From JBDIAG01 sp963835085 (GTDB taxonomy: Bacteria; Actinomycetota; Actinomycetes; Actinomycetales; CAWJMD01): a stretch of 64,000 nt of DNA. Below are positions 1-8,613 of the stretch, piece after piece (the stretch's first letter is position 1; each line of letters starts with the position of its first letter). Under the pieces are notes generated by a model. That model had not been told where the DNA came from. It did not search any database and was given only the letters and a program-made list of their open reading frames with translations. Location: assembly GCA_963835085.1 (NCBI GenBank), contig CAWIED010000001.1, positions 3,348,001 through 3,412,000 on the forward strand, in the 5' to 3' direction. The translations under genes and the position numbers were made by a program.

Positions 1-95
1 TTCGTCCACTCGCCGTTCATGCGCAGCCGGAGCATGCCGGCATGCGACGGGTCAGGCAGCCAGCCCGCGGCTGGCAGGTACAGGTTTGTGCTCAC
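1..95 (-). CDS. DUF2510-domain protein, N-terminal fragment
   Basis: The minus strand opens at a GTG (95) and reads off the window edge. The fragment has the DUF2510 signature: AGWLPDP at about residues 10-16, then LRLRMNGEWT, matching the usual AGWYPDP...LRYWDG..WT pattern. DUF2510 is a short Trp-rich domain found at the start of many actinobacterial membrane or secreted proteins; its function is unknown. Only about 31 residues are visible, so the rest of the protein cannot be described. The start is inferred from the domain position and no clear ribosome site was seen. It would be divergent from the E1 gene, sharing a 189-bp gap in which I see no recognisable operator. Confidence 0.5.
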   Translation of the reverse strand, partial: MSTNLYLPAAGWLPDPSHAGMLRLRMNGEWT

Positions 96-284
96 ATATC
101 GATGATCGGGCCAGCCTCCGCGAGACTGAAATCCAACACACGTGAGTACGGTCACCGTCGTGCTCGCGGTAATCAGATCTTTACTTCGCCGACACGCGCG
201 CGTCACCGGGTGAACCGAATCGGGCGCTCACTCGGAGCCGACCGCCAGCGCCGGGACGAGCAGCGATAGGAGAAGATCGTTGGC

Positions 285-2621
285 GTGAGTGAGCCCATTG
301 ACGAGCACTTCACCCGTCAAGTTCGTGCCCTGGCCGAAGATCTTCCCGACCCGGCACACGACGCGGCCACCGCTAGCACCCGTGCCGAGCTTCTCGAGCT
401 GTTCCGGGCCGAGGCGCAGGCCCGTCACCTCGACCTCGCCGCACGCTGGCTGCGCAGCAAAGACCTAGGTTTTTACACCATCGGTTCCGCCGGTCACGAG
501 AGCAATGCCGCGGTGGCCATGGCGCTGCGGCCGAGCGACCCGGCACTGCTGCACTACCGCTCGGGCGGGTTCTACGCTGCCCGCGCCGCCCAGGTGCCCG
601 GCTCGACCCCGATCCGCGACGTGCTGCTCGGCCTCGCAGCCTCCAGCGACGACCCGATCTCGCACGGACGGCACAAGGTCTTCGGCCACCCCGGGCTGGC
701 GATCATCCCGCAGACGTCGACCATCGCCTCGCACCTGCCGCGCGCCGTCGGGCTGGCCTTCGGTATCGACCAACGCACCGCGCTGGGGGTCACCAGCGAG
801 TGGCCGCAGGACGCGGTGGTGGTGTGCTCGTTCGGCGATGCCTCGGCCAACCATTCCACCGCGGTGGGCGCCCTGAACGCTGCAGCCTACCTGCGATACC
901 GGGGCGTCCGGCTGCCGTTGCTGTTCGTCTGCGAAGACAACGGGCTCGGCATCAGCACGCGCACACCGTCGGGGTGGCCCGAGCGCGCGCTGCCCGGGTA
1001 CGGCCTCGACTACATGCGGGTCGACGGCACCGATCCCGAGGGGCTCCTAGCGGTCAGCCGGGAGCTGGCCGGCAAGGTGCGGGCCACGCGCCGGCCGGCG
1101 GTGCTGCACCTGAAGACGGTGCGCTTCATGGGGCACGCGGGCAGCGATGCCGAGCTCGCCTACCGCACCCGTGCCGACATCGAGCGCGACTACGCCCGCG
1201 ACCCGTTGCTGGCGACGGCACACGCGTTGGTGCGGCTCGGGATGTCGCCGGGCGAGGTGCTGGCCGACTACGAGGCGCTGCGCGTCGAGGTGATGAGCGC
1301 TGCCGCCTCCCTGCAGGACACCCCTCGACTCACCACTGCGGCAGCCGTGATGGAACCGTTGACGGCCCGTCGGCCCGTCGAGGTGGCCCTTGCCGCCCGG
1401 ACCGAGCCGGTCCGGAGCGTCGCGGCGAGTCAGAGCCCGACCCGCGTCGAGGCGACCCGGAGCCCGACCGGCGTCGGGACGACCCAGGGCCCGACCGGCG
1501 TCGGGACGACCCAGGGCCCGACCGGCGTCGGGACGACCCAGGGCCCGACCGGCGTCGGAGCGACCCAGGGCCCGACGGGCGTCGGAGGGACGCCCAGCGG
1601 CGGGTTCACCTTGGCGCAGACGATCAACTCCACCCTGGCCGACGTGCTGGCAGCCCACCCGTCAGCATTGGTCTTCGGCGAGGACGTGGCGGTCAAGGGG
1701 GGCGTCTACGGGGTGACCCGCGGGCTGCGAAAGCGCTTCGGGGGCAGGGTCTTCGACACCATGCTCGACGAGCAGACGATTCTCGGCACCGCGCTGGGCA
1801 CGGCCTTGGCGGGATTTCTGCCGATCCCCGAGATCCAGTACCTGGCCTATCTGCACAACGCCGAGGATCAGCTGCGCGGCGAGGGCGCGAGCCTGCGGTT
1901 CTTCTCGGCCGGGCAGTACGGCAACGGCATGGTGGTACGGGTGGCCGGGCTGGCCTATCAGCTGGGTTTCGGCGGCCACTTTCACAACGACAACTCGGTG
2001 GCGGTGCTGCGTGACATCCCCGGACTCGTCCTGGCCGTGCCCGCGCACCCCGGTGACGCAGCGGGCCTACTGCGCACCTGCGTCGGCCTGGCCGTCGCCG
2101 AGCAGCGGGTCTGCGTGTACCTCGAACCGATCGCGCGCTATCACACGCGCGACCTGGCAGCGCCGGGCGATGGAGCCTGGCTGGCGCCGTATCGGCCTGC
2201 GCGCGAATGGGATTCGACGGTCGATGGCCTCGGCCGGGTGCGCCGGCACGGTGCGGGACGCGACCTGCTGATCGTCACCTACGGCAACGGCCTCTACCTG
2301 TCGCTGCGGGCGTTGCCCCGGCTGGAGCAGCTCGGCATCGCCGCCACCGTCCTCGATCTGCGCTGGCTCTCGCCGTTGCCGCAGGCCGACCTGCTGGCAG
2401 CCGCCGCGGATTTCGATCGGGTGCTGGTGGTGGACGAGTGTCGCCGCTCGGGAGGCATCGCCGAACCGGTCATCGCCCTACTCGTCGACGACGGCTTCGC
2501 CGGCCGGATCGCCCGGGTGACGAGTCAGGACAGTTTCATTCCGCTGGGGCCGGCCGCCGACACCGTGTTGCTCGGCGAAGACGACATCGTCGAGGCCGCC
2601 GCCGCCCTCGCCGCTCGGTAG
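285..2621 (+). CDS. 2-oxoacid dehydrogenase E1, fused alpha and beta domains
   Basis: A 778-residue thiamine-diphosphate enzyme that would decarboxylate a 2-oxoacid (pyruvate or branched-chain type) and transfer the acyl group to a lipoyl E2. Residues 1-370 are the E1-alpha domain, with a TPP motif beginning GDASAN (near 185) and ending EDNGLGIST. From about 445 to the end is the E1-beta (transketolase pyrimidine plus C-terminal) domain, with FGEDVAVKGGVYG and GNGLYLSLRAL. The two are joined by a low-complexity linker of nine-residue PTGVGTTQG-type repeats. The GTG start follows an AGGAGAAG site. No E2 or E3 gene is adjacent, so the partner subunits must be elsewhere. Alpha-beta fusions of this kind are known; the substrate cannot be fixed from sequence. 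Confidence 0.85.
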   Translation: MSEPIDEHFTRQVRALAEDLPDPAHDAATASTRAELLELFRAEAQARHLDLAARWLRSKDLGFYTIGSAGHESNAAVAMALRPSDPALLHYRSGGFYAARAAQVPGSTPIRDVLLGLAASSDDPISHGRHKVFGHPGLAIIPQTSTIASHLPRAVGLAFGIDQRTALGVTSEWPQDAVVVCSFGDASANHSTAVGALNAAAYLRYRGVRLPLLFVCEDNGLGISTRTPSGWPERALPGYGLDYMRVDGTDPEGLLAVSRELAGKVRATRRPAVLHLKTVRFMGHAGSDAELAYRTRADIERDYARDPLLATAHALVRLGMSPGEVLADYEALRVEVMSAAASLQDTPRLTTAAAVMEPLTARRPVEVALAARTEPVRSVAASQSPTRVEATRSPTGVGTTQGPTGVGTTQGPTGVGTTQGPTGVGATQGPTGVGGTPSGGFTLAQTINSTLADVLAAHPSALVFGEDVAVKGGVYGVTRGLRKRFGGRVFDTMLDEQTILGTALGTALAGFLPIPEIQYLAYLHNAEDQLRGEGASLRFFSAGQYGNGMVVRVAGLAYQLGFGGHFHNDNSVAVLRDIPGLVLAVPAHPGDAAGLLRTCVGLAVAEQRVCVYLEPIARYHTRDLAAPGDGAWLAPYRPAREWDSTVDGLGRVRRHGAGRDLLIVTYGNGLYLSLRALPRLEQLGIAATVLDLRWLSPLPQADLLAAAADFDRVLVVDECRRSGGIAEPVIALLVDDGFAGRIARVTSQDSFIPLGPAADTVLLGEDDIVEAAAALAAR
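1432..1590 (+). repeat. 27-bp in-frame minisatellite in the E1 linker
   Basis: About five to six copies of a 27-bp unit (GACCCAGGGCCCGACCGGCG within each) encode PTGVGTTQG repeats between the E1-alpha and E1-beta domains. The period is a multiple of three, so copy-number change would keep the frame. The inner copies are nearly identical, suggesting recent expansion. Confidence 0.9.
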
Positions 2622-2655
2622 GGGGCTACGTCAGATCTGGCGTAGGTGTCCCCCC
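2621..2655 (+). terminator. Possible intrinsic terminator after E1
   Basis: Immediately after the E1 stop, GGGGGCTACG (2621-2630) can pair with CGTAG (2641-2645) and CCCCC (2650-2655), leaving a small bulge. There is no U-tract, which is usual in high-GC actinobacteria. Position and stem suggest termination, but the evidence is only structural. Confidence 0.45.
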
Positions 2656-2730
2656 GCCCAACGAAACCGTGGTGACCATGCACTGACATTCGCTGAACGG
2701 GCCAGCAAGGACTCGCACCCGGCTGGCCAG

Positions 2731-3653
2731 TCAGCTGCCCGCCATCGTCCGGTACTCGCGTGGGCTGCTGCCAACCTCCTGGCGGAACTGCCGGTTGAAG
2801 TGGGAGAGATTCGTGTACCCGACCCTCATGCAGATGTCGGCGACCGGCAGGTCTGTTGTACGCAGCAGATGTCTGGCCTCCGAGAGCCGCAACACGCTGA
2901 CCGTGTGTGCGAATCCGGCTCCGGTGGCTCTGGTGAAGAGCCGCGAGGTGGAGGATGTCGACAGACCGATGTGCTGGGCGACATCGATCAATCGCAATGA
3001 GGTGTGCAAGTTCTCCTCGACATAGGCGAGTGCCTCGGCGATCGACTCGCTCTCGGCGCTCGGCAGCGGGATCCCCGCTGGCGACTCGACAGACTGCGCC
3101 GCTCTTCCGGGGGCGCAGCCAGCAGCACATGCAATAGGTGCAAGAACCGAGAGAACCGATCGATCCCGGCCGTGTCTCGCAAGGAGCGCAGTACCTCCGC
3201 GCCTTGCCGTGCGGATCGGCCGAAATACATGGTGCCGAGCCGGCACTGATCCAGCAGTCTGGCTGCAGCAGACAGGTCCAAGACGTCCGCTGAGATGCGC
3301 TGCAACAGCTCCGGAGCGAACTGGACGAGTGCGTCTCGTCCCTCGATGACGGTTCCCGGCGGAACCGCGCTGATCCAGTTGTGCGGAAGGTTGCTGCCGA
3401 TCAAGAACAGGTCTTCAGGCTCGAAGGCGACAGCAGCATCGCCGACGAGCGCGGTGCCACTGCTCGCCTGGATCAAGTGGATCTCGATCTCGGGATGGTG
3501 ATGCCATCGAGCGAGTGGATGAGGGTAGCCATGCTCGAACCAGCGGATCGTGCTGTTGGCGTCGAGCAAAATATGCTCGCGCACGGCATCCGCCGCCGCG
3601 GGATGCTCCGGAATGTTCATGCTCCAGGTCTCACCTCCTAGGGTGATCACCAT
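2731..3653 (-). pseudogene. AraC-family regulator interrupted by one frameshift
   Basis: Two overlapping frames make up one AraC/XylS-type regulator. The N-terminal half (3653 down to about 3090) is a cupin sensor domain with HHHPEIEIHLIQ and PHNWISAVPPGT. The C-terminal half (about 3090 to 2731) carries two helix-turn-helix motifs, with LIDVAQHIGLSTSSTSRLF and ADICMRVGYTNLSHFNRQF, and ends SPREYR. A single-base indel near 3060-3110 separates them. Together they give the usual ~300 residues. It lies downstream of the alditol oxidase and polyol permease on the same strand, so it probably regulated them in response to a polyol. Whether the frameshift is real or a sequencing error cannot be told here. 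Confidence 0.75.
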
Positions 3654-3868
3654 GCCGGGACGTCAATTCAGAATTCCACTTTCGTGTCCGTCGGTCTAGC
3701 TTCGGCACCTCTGCCGAACAGACCTCGACTGCGTGGTCACAGGGTGTTTCGCCTTTGAACAGGAGAGAGTGATCGACGGCGCGGACCCAGGCCCTGGCTG
3801 CGAGGTCTTCCTTCGACGCATCCAACGGAATGACGTCAGGCACTCCTCTTGAGCAAGCCCCAGCTCGT

Positions 3869-5194
3869 TCATCGTCCGATCATGCGGTCTACATACTCGT
3901 TGGCGAACTTGCCGTTCGGGTCCATCCGCGCCCGCAGTGCCCGGAAGTCCGCCAGGTGTGGGTAGTAGGACTGCACAACCTCAGGGGCGACAGTGGAAAC
4001 CTTGCCCCAGTGCGGTCGTGGGGAGAACGGGGCCAGCGCAGCCTCGACCTCGGGCAGCACCGCCTGTACGGCCTCGGGCTCGCGCTTCCACGTGAAGTGC
4101 AGGCATGCGCTGGGACGGTGATAGGCAGCCGAAAGCCAGAGGTCGTCGGGGGCAACCGTCCGGATCTCCGAGACCATCAGCACCGGGCGGATGCGATCAG
4201 CGATCTGCTGCAACGCCTTCAGAGCGGGGGCCAGATCCTCTAGCGCCACGTAGTACTCGGATTGGATCTCCTCGCCGTTGCTGGGCGTGAACTCCAACCG
4301 GAAGTGCGGCAGACGCTCGAAGTAGGGTCCGGGCGTCCCGCTCTGGTCCGTGCAATAGTCCCCGGGCAAGCTGGCCAGAGGATGCATGCCGCCGCCGGCG
4401 CGTTTCGCGCCATAGAAGGTCTCAGGGAAGGGCGACGTGGAGTCGGTGGGCAGTGTGTCGATCCCCTCAGCAGCCTGCCCGTCGGCTTCCACTCTCTGCT
4501 TGACCCAGATCTGGGCCACGTGCCCGTCCAGATCGTGGAACAGGCTCACGCTGAAGGCACTCCCCATCAGCGGCAGAAGGTCCTCGGTGGTCATTCGCTC
4601 GGCCGGGAGGTCAAGGTAAACAGCCTGACGCACCTCGAAGGCGGGAAGCATGTCCAGTACCAGGTGTGTCATTACTCCGAGGGACCCCAGCGAGAGCACA
4701 GACCCGTCAAAGATGTCCGGATCCTTCTCACGGGAGAGTTCCACCAGATCGCCCTCTGCGGTGACCAGGCTGATCGCGCGCACCCCGGCGGCCAGCGCCA
4801 GGTTGGAGATCCCAGAGCCATGGGTGCCGGTGGAGCTTGCTCCCGCCACAGAAATATGGGGCAGGGACCCCATATTGGGTAGCGCCAGCCCGGCCTCCCA
4901 GGCCGCAAGGGCCAGTTCCCCGTATCGGACCCCGCTCGCTACGCGTACTGTGCCCGCATCCGTGTCGACGTCGACGTCGGCGGGCATGGCGTGCAGGGAT
5001 ACGAGGTCTGCGTCGCTCGCCGCAACCGTCGAGAAGGAATGCCGAGTGCCGAGCGCGCGGATCCGCGGCGTGCCTGCCACCAAAGCCTGCAGTTGGTCGA
5101 TCGATGTGGGCGCATACAGAGTGCCAGGTCCATAGTCGATGGTTCCGGACCAACTGCGGCCGGTGGGAGACGTGGTGATCGCGATCGTGGACAT
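3869..5194 (-). CDS. aldO: Alditol/xylitol oxidase (FAD-linked)
   Basis: A 441-residue flavoenzyme of the vanillyl-alcohol-oxidase fold. The N-terminal FAD_binding_4 domain contains RIRALGTRHSFS and GASSTGTHGSG, where the conserved His of this family binds FAD covalently. The C-terminal ALO-type domain ends HWGKVST...MDPNGKFANEYV, as in Streptomyces AldO and xylitol oxidases. Such enzymes oxidise the terminal hydroxyl of xylitol, sorbitol or similar polyols to an aldose, producing H2O2. The start was chosen at MSTIAI (5194) because AAGGGA lies seven bases upstream; an earlier in-frame Met exists but has no such site. The polyol permease follows upstream on the same strand with a 127-bp gap, indicating an uptake-plus-oxidation locus. 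Confidence 0.85.
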   Translation of the reverse strand: MSTIAITTSPTGRSWSGTIDYGPGTLYAPTSIDQLQALVAGTPRIRALGTRHSFSTVAASDADLVSLHAMPADVDVDTDAGTVRVASGVRYGELALAAWEAGLALPNMGSLPHISVAGASSTGTHGSGISNLALAAGVRAISLVTAEGDLVELSREKDPDIFDGSVLSLGSLGVMTHLVLDMLPAFEVRQAVYLDLPAERMTTEDLLPLMGSAFSVSLFHDLDGHVAQIWVKQRVEADGQAAEGIDTLPTDSTSPFPETFYGAKRAGGGMHPLASLPGDYCTDQSGTPGPYFERLPHFRLEFTPSNGEEIQSEYYVALEDLAPALKALQQIADRIRPVLMVSEIRTVAPDDLWLSAAYHRPSACLHFTWKREPEAVQAVLPEVEAALAPFSPRPHWGKVSTVAPEVVQSYYPHLADFRALRARMDPNGKFANEYVDRMIGR

Positions 5195-5321
5195 GAAGTG
5201 ATTCCCTTCTTTTATTCCTCTATGTATTGAAGCTTTCGAGAACCTGAGCGACCTCGAGGGCAGCATGCACCCCCAGTTCGCTTGGCTTCTAGCGATTCTT
5301 TCGTGTTGGCTGAATGGGTTT

Positions 5322-6653
5322 TCAGTGCCCGGGGACAGTCGTCTCCGGCACGAAGGTGGGATCCTTGCGCAGCCGAATGCGCTCTGCGCGGGGAAGAATA
5401 CGCCCGTTCTCGTCGGTGATGCCTGGCTGCGGCGGGTGAATGAAGAAGCTAGAGACGGTCCCCAGTAGGAACAAGGCGACGTAAGTCCAGATCACACCCG
5501 ACACCCCGATCAGCGGGTACATCAGTGTGAAGATACCGGGGCCCATGAAGGTGGTGAGGCCTCCGCCGAGGTTGTGTGCGGAGATGGCGGCACCGGGGTG
5601 TTCCGGCGCGAGTGCGGGGAAGATCGCGGCCATCGGCACGAAGGCGCACACGCTGATGCCGAACATGACTGCCGCCACGCACATCATGAGGAAGTTTCCA
5701 CCGAAGATATGCGGGAAGTAGTAGAACGCCAGCATCGTCACCGCCATGCCGATAAAGCCGAACCAGCGCATCTGTCGGAGCCATCCGTAGCGGTCACCGA
5801 GGCGGCCCCACACAACGTTCATGACGAGGCAGGTTGTCGCCTGCACGGTCCAGATCTGGATCCACTGGATTTCCGTGAACCACGGGTGGCTACCGCCGAT
5901 CTGATGGTCGCCGGTGAGGTACAGGGGCATGAACGCCGGGAATCCGTAGAGCGCCAGATTGCACAGGATGCGGAGGAAAACGGCGAGTGAGATCTGCGGC
6001 TTTTCAACCATAATCGTCACGCCACGAAGCAGTTCACGCTTGCGCTCCGCACCCGTGAGCTTGTGCCCGTGCTCGGCCGCGGGAGGCGGATTCGGCACGA
6101 AGAAGAAGCAGATCAGAGTACCTGCAGCTGTGAAGGCCAGCGCCAGCCACAGTGTGCCGTAGACGCCGATGACAGAAACCGTGAGCGAGGGAATGAACGC
6201 TCCCAGAACCCCGAGGCCAAAAGAGAAGCAGGTCCAGAACCAGCCCATTGCCGAGGCGCGCCCATTGGGCTCGACGGTCTCCATGATCATGACCACGAAG
6301 CCGTACATGAACAGTGGATACGCGACCCCGCGCAAGGAATACAGAAGGACGGCGAGTGTCGGACTCGTGATACCGACGGTGAGGAACAGGACGTGCAGCG
6401 CCAGCCAGAGCACACCGCCGATCATCATCAGTCGCTTCGCGCCGATCAGGTCGGCGAGAACACCAGTGGTCCAGGCGGCTATCGCGCCCACCAGTCCGTA
6501 AAAGGTGAAGGCGAGACCTGCGGTCGCGATGCCGAAGCCCCGGTCCACCGCGAGGAACCGGGCGAGGATCGTGAGGTCGAATCCGTCACCGGTCATGAAT
6601 ATCGCAACGGCGAGATACCCGAAAATGAGCCGCTTGGGCATTCCCAATATCAT
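5322..6653 (-). CDS. MFS transporter, polyol permease type
   Basis: A 443-residue, 12-helix major facilitator. The first helix region reads GYLAVAIFMTGDGFDLTILA, resembling ribitol/arabitol permeases of the polyol permease family, and the loop after helix 2 has GVLADLIGAKRLM, the usual MFS motif. A central loop rich in charged residues (HGHKLTGAERKRELLRG) separates the two six-helix halves. The start is MILGMPKRL at 6653, preceded by GAAGGAG with a seven-base spacer. It sits directly upstream of the alditol oxidase on the same strand, so it probably imports the polyol that AldO oxidises. The exact substrate is inferred from context. Confidence 0.8.
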   Translation of the reverse strand: MILGMPKRLIFGYLAVAIFMTGDGFDLTILARFLAVDRGFGIATAGLAFTFYGLVGAIAAWTTGVLADLIGAKRLMMIGGVLWLALHVLFLTVGITSPTLAVLLYSLRGVAYPLFMYGFVVMIMETVEPNGRASAMGWFWTCFSFGLGVLGAFIPSLTVSVIGVYGTLWLALAFTAAGTLICFFFVPNPPPAAEHGHKLTGAERKRELLRGVTIMVEKPQISLAVFLRILCNLALYGFPAFMPLYLTGDHQIGGSHPWFTEIQWIQIWTVQATTCLVMNVVWGRLGDRYGWLRQMRWFGFIGMAVTMLAFYYFPHIFGGNFLMMCVAAVMFGISVCAFVPMAAIFPALAPEHPGAAISAHNLGGGLTTFMGPGIFTLMYPLIGVSGVIWTYVALFLLGTVSSFFIHPPQPGITDENGRILPRAERIRLRKDPTFVPETTVPGH

Positions 6654-7014
6654 GTGTGCACTCCTTCGTGCTGCTCCGTAGCTTGGTATGTGCTTCGGTG
6701 AGTTTCGGCGGTCATGCAAACTGACACGCGGACTCTCCCGTGAGCGGGTGGAAGCGCTGCTCCGGGATCATTGCAACGTCACGCGAGCGGGTCTAGCCAT
6801 GACGGTGCACCGGACTTGTACTCTGGTGCAGGGAGGATGGAATGAACCGCCTCGACGGCCGCGCGCAGGAAAAAGTGAGGCCGCTGGCAGACAGGGATTG
6901 GGCATCTACGACATCCCGGGGGACGTGGTACCTGGTGACGAGACGGGGTCGGCTACAACCGCTAGCCGGCCACCCTGAAGCCGGAACCCACATCGACGAA
7001 ACTCAGGAGGGACG
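6654..7014. other. 361-bp gap between polyol permease and NYN gene
   Basis: This divergent gap must hold the promoter of the polyol operon and that of the NYN gene. I see no convincing palindromic operator or terminator. The ribosome site GAAGGAG of the permease lies at its left edge and GGAGGG of the NYN gene at its right edge. A short open frame beginning at 6842 has no recognisable product. Confidence 0.4.
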
Positions 7015-7770
7015 ATGCCCACGGCTGACCGATCGTTGCGACTGGCGGTTCTTATCGACGCCGAGAATGCGCCGTCGCGCATCGCCGAGGCTTTGTTCAC
7101 CGAGATCGCCACCATCGGCGAGGCGTCGGTGCGTCGGATCTACGGCGACTTCGCGAGCAGCCAGCTCAAGGGCTGGACGGCGGTGTTGTCCCGCTGGGCG
7201 ATCCAGCCCCACCAGAACTTCGCCAACACCAAGGGCAAGAACTCCGGCGACATCGCCCTGGTGATCGACGCCATGGATCTCTTGCATCAGGGCCGTTACG
7301 ACGGCTTCTGCATCGTGTCGTCGGATGCGGACTTCACGCGGCTCGCGGCACGGATCCGGGAGGACGGCGTTGCGGTCTGGGGCTTCGGAGAACGTAAGAC
7401 ACCGGAGAGCTTCCGGCAGGCCTGCACGCGCTTTATCTATCTCGAAAACCTCATGACCCCAGACGATTCCGCCGGATCGAAGCCCGCTTCGAGCGAGGAG
7501 AAGGAGCCGCCCCGCGCCGAACCGCGCCCACCCGGCGAGGCCGCGCGGTTGATCGCCTCGGTGATGTCAGACATGGACGGCGACGGAGACGGCTGGATCT
7601 CGGTGGGGGGCATCGGCAGCAGGCTGCGCAACGCCCATCCGGACTTCGACCAGCGCTCGTACGGCCTGGCCAAGCTCTCCGATCTGATCAGGGCGGCCGG
7701 CGGATTCGAGGTGCGCACCACCGGCGCCGGCCCGCAACAGGCCAGGCTCGCCCCACGGAAGAAGCGCTGA
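7015..7770 (+). CDS. NYN-domain nuclease with C-terminal OST-HTH/LOTUS domain
   Basis: A 251-residue protein. Residues 1-140 are a NYN (PIN-like) domain with the acidic residues expected for metal-dependent RNA cleavage: LIDAENA near the start, GKNSGDIALVIDAMDLL, and SSDADFTRLA. Residues 170-235 form an OST-HTH/LOTUS domain (DGDGWISVGGIGSRL...SYGLAKLSDLI), a winged-helix fold that binds RNA, notably G-rich or G-quadruplex RNA in studied cases. The pair therefore suggests a targeted ribonuclease. The ATG start has AGGAGGG upstream. The gene is alone; the next gene converges on it. Physiological target unknown. Confidence 0.85.
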   Translation: MPTADRSLRLAVLIDAENAPSRIAEALFTEIATIGEASVRRIYGDFASSQLKGWTAVLSRWAIQPHQNFANTKGKNSGDIALVIDAMDLLHQGRYDGFCIVSSDADFTRLAARIREDGVAVWGFGERKTPESFRQACTRFIYLENLMTPDDSAGSKPASSEEKEPPRAEPRPPGEAARLIASVMSDMDGDGDGWISVGGIGSRLRNAHPDFDQRSYGLAKLSDLIRAAGGFEVRTTGAGPQQARLAPRKKR

Positions 7771-7864
7771 CGGAGCCCCGCCGGCCGATGGCGCCCGGGG
7801 CAACAGGTTGGCCGCTCAGCGACGCGCGGGCGGCCCAGACGCAGAAGCAGAGCGGGGATAGGCG

Positions 7865-8150
7865 AACGGAGTTAGGTGATGGGAAGCCGCGGTCTGCCCG
7901 GGTCTTCCGCAAGGACGGTTTTGAGGGTCGCAGGCCGCGGGCTTTTCCTGCGCTATGACGATGCCCCGTCCGGCGGGGCATTGCCATAGCGTCAGAAACC
8001 GACCCGTCACAGCCCTGCAGAAGCCGGAACTCGACCCCATCACGATCCGGAGTCGTTGGGTGGTGCCGTCCGCGGTGTATCCGCCGCAGTTGGCACCCGG
8101 CTAAGCGCCAGAATCCGGGTCCGAATCGTTGAGTAGTGCCGTTCGCGGCG
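7865..8150 (+). repeat. Composite dispersed module, copy 1
   Basis: About 285 bp closely resembling 32570-33019. Shared parts, in order: a GAAGCCGC / CTGCCCGGGTCTTCC leader, the 37-bp palindrome core, a linker containing GTCAGAAACCG and CCGTCACAGC, then hairpin units of the GGTGCC...GGCACC type. Here there is one complete hairpin (8062-8097) and a truncated one starting exactly 73 bp later (8135). The module fills most of the 398-bp gap between the converging NYN and hspR genes. No long reading frame is conserved between the two copies, so it is more likely a non-coding or mobile sequence than a gene. Confidence 0.75.
7953..7989. repeat. Family A palindrome, copy 1
   Basis: A 37-bp core of near-perfect inverted arms, CTATGACGATGCCCCG and CGGGGCATTGCCATAG, around a five-base loop. 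Weaker pairing extends outward (GGCTTTTCC left, AGAAACCG right). It lies between convergent genes and is embedded in the composite module. Four other copies occur in the window. Confidence 0.9.
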
Positions 8151-8168
8151 TGGGGGGCCGCCTCGCCC

Positions 8169-8606
8169 CTAGGGTCGGGGTCCCCACAAGACGACCTCGC
8201 CGCGCGAGGCCCGGTCGGGTCGCTTGCCGGGACGCATGGCCACGACGTCGCCGCTCGAGCCGGCCGCGAACACGCGGGGCGAGCCGTGATGCATGGCCCG
8301 ATAGGCCTCCAGCAGTTCGTCGCTGAGCTCACGATTCCTGGCCTGTAACGCCTCTACCTGCAGTTCGAGCTCCAGGATGCGTTTGATGCCGGCCAGGTTG
8401 ACCCCGTCGTCCTGCGAAAGTCGTTGCACCTCACGCAAAACCATGATGTCGCGGGCGGAATAACGCCGGCCGCGGCCAGCCGATCGGCTGGGCGAGACGA
8501 GGCCCAGCCGATCATACTGACGCAGGGTCTGCGGGTGCATGCCTGCGAGCTGTGCCGCAACCGAGATGACGAAGACCGGCGCGTTCTCGTCAAAGGGCGT
8601 GGCCAT
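8169..8606 (-). CDS. hspR: HspR, MerR-family repressor of the dnaK operon
   Basis: A 145-residue MerR-type regulator. The winged helix-turn-helix lies at residues 12-50 (FVISVAAQLAGMHPQTLRQYDRLGLVSPSR followed by GRGRRYSARDI), then a dimerisation helix (LQVEALQARNRELSDEL). HspR represses the hsp70 operon by binding HAIR sites, with DnaK as co-repressor in Streptomyces. It is the last gene of dnaK-grpE-dnaJ-hspR, seven bases after the dnaJ stop, so it is presumably autoregulated through the HAIR-like site at 12775. The C-terminal 40 residues are variable and less typical. The start MATPFDEN was chosen because it follows the dnaJ stop closely and matches family length. Confidence 0.92.
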   Translation of the reverse strand: MATPFDENAPVFVISVAAQLAGMHPQTLRQYDRLGLVSPSRSAGRGRRYSARDIMVLREVQRLSQDDGVNLAGIKRILELELQVEALQARNRELSDELLEAYRAMHHGSPRVFAAGSSGDVVAMRPGKRPDRASRGEVVLWGPRP

Positions 8607-8613
8607 GACCTGC

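Noticed and set aside
3631..3843. 70-residue minus-strand frame between aldO and the AraC gene
   Set aside because: No domain, no proper ribosome spacing, and it runs into the AraC gene start. Possible but unsupported.
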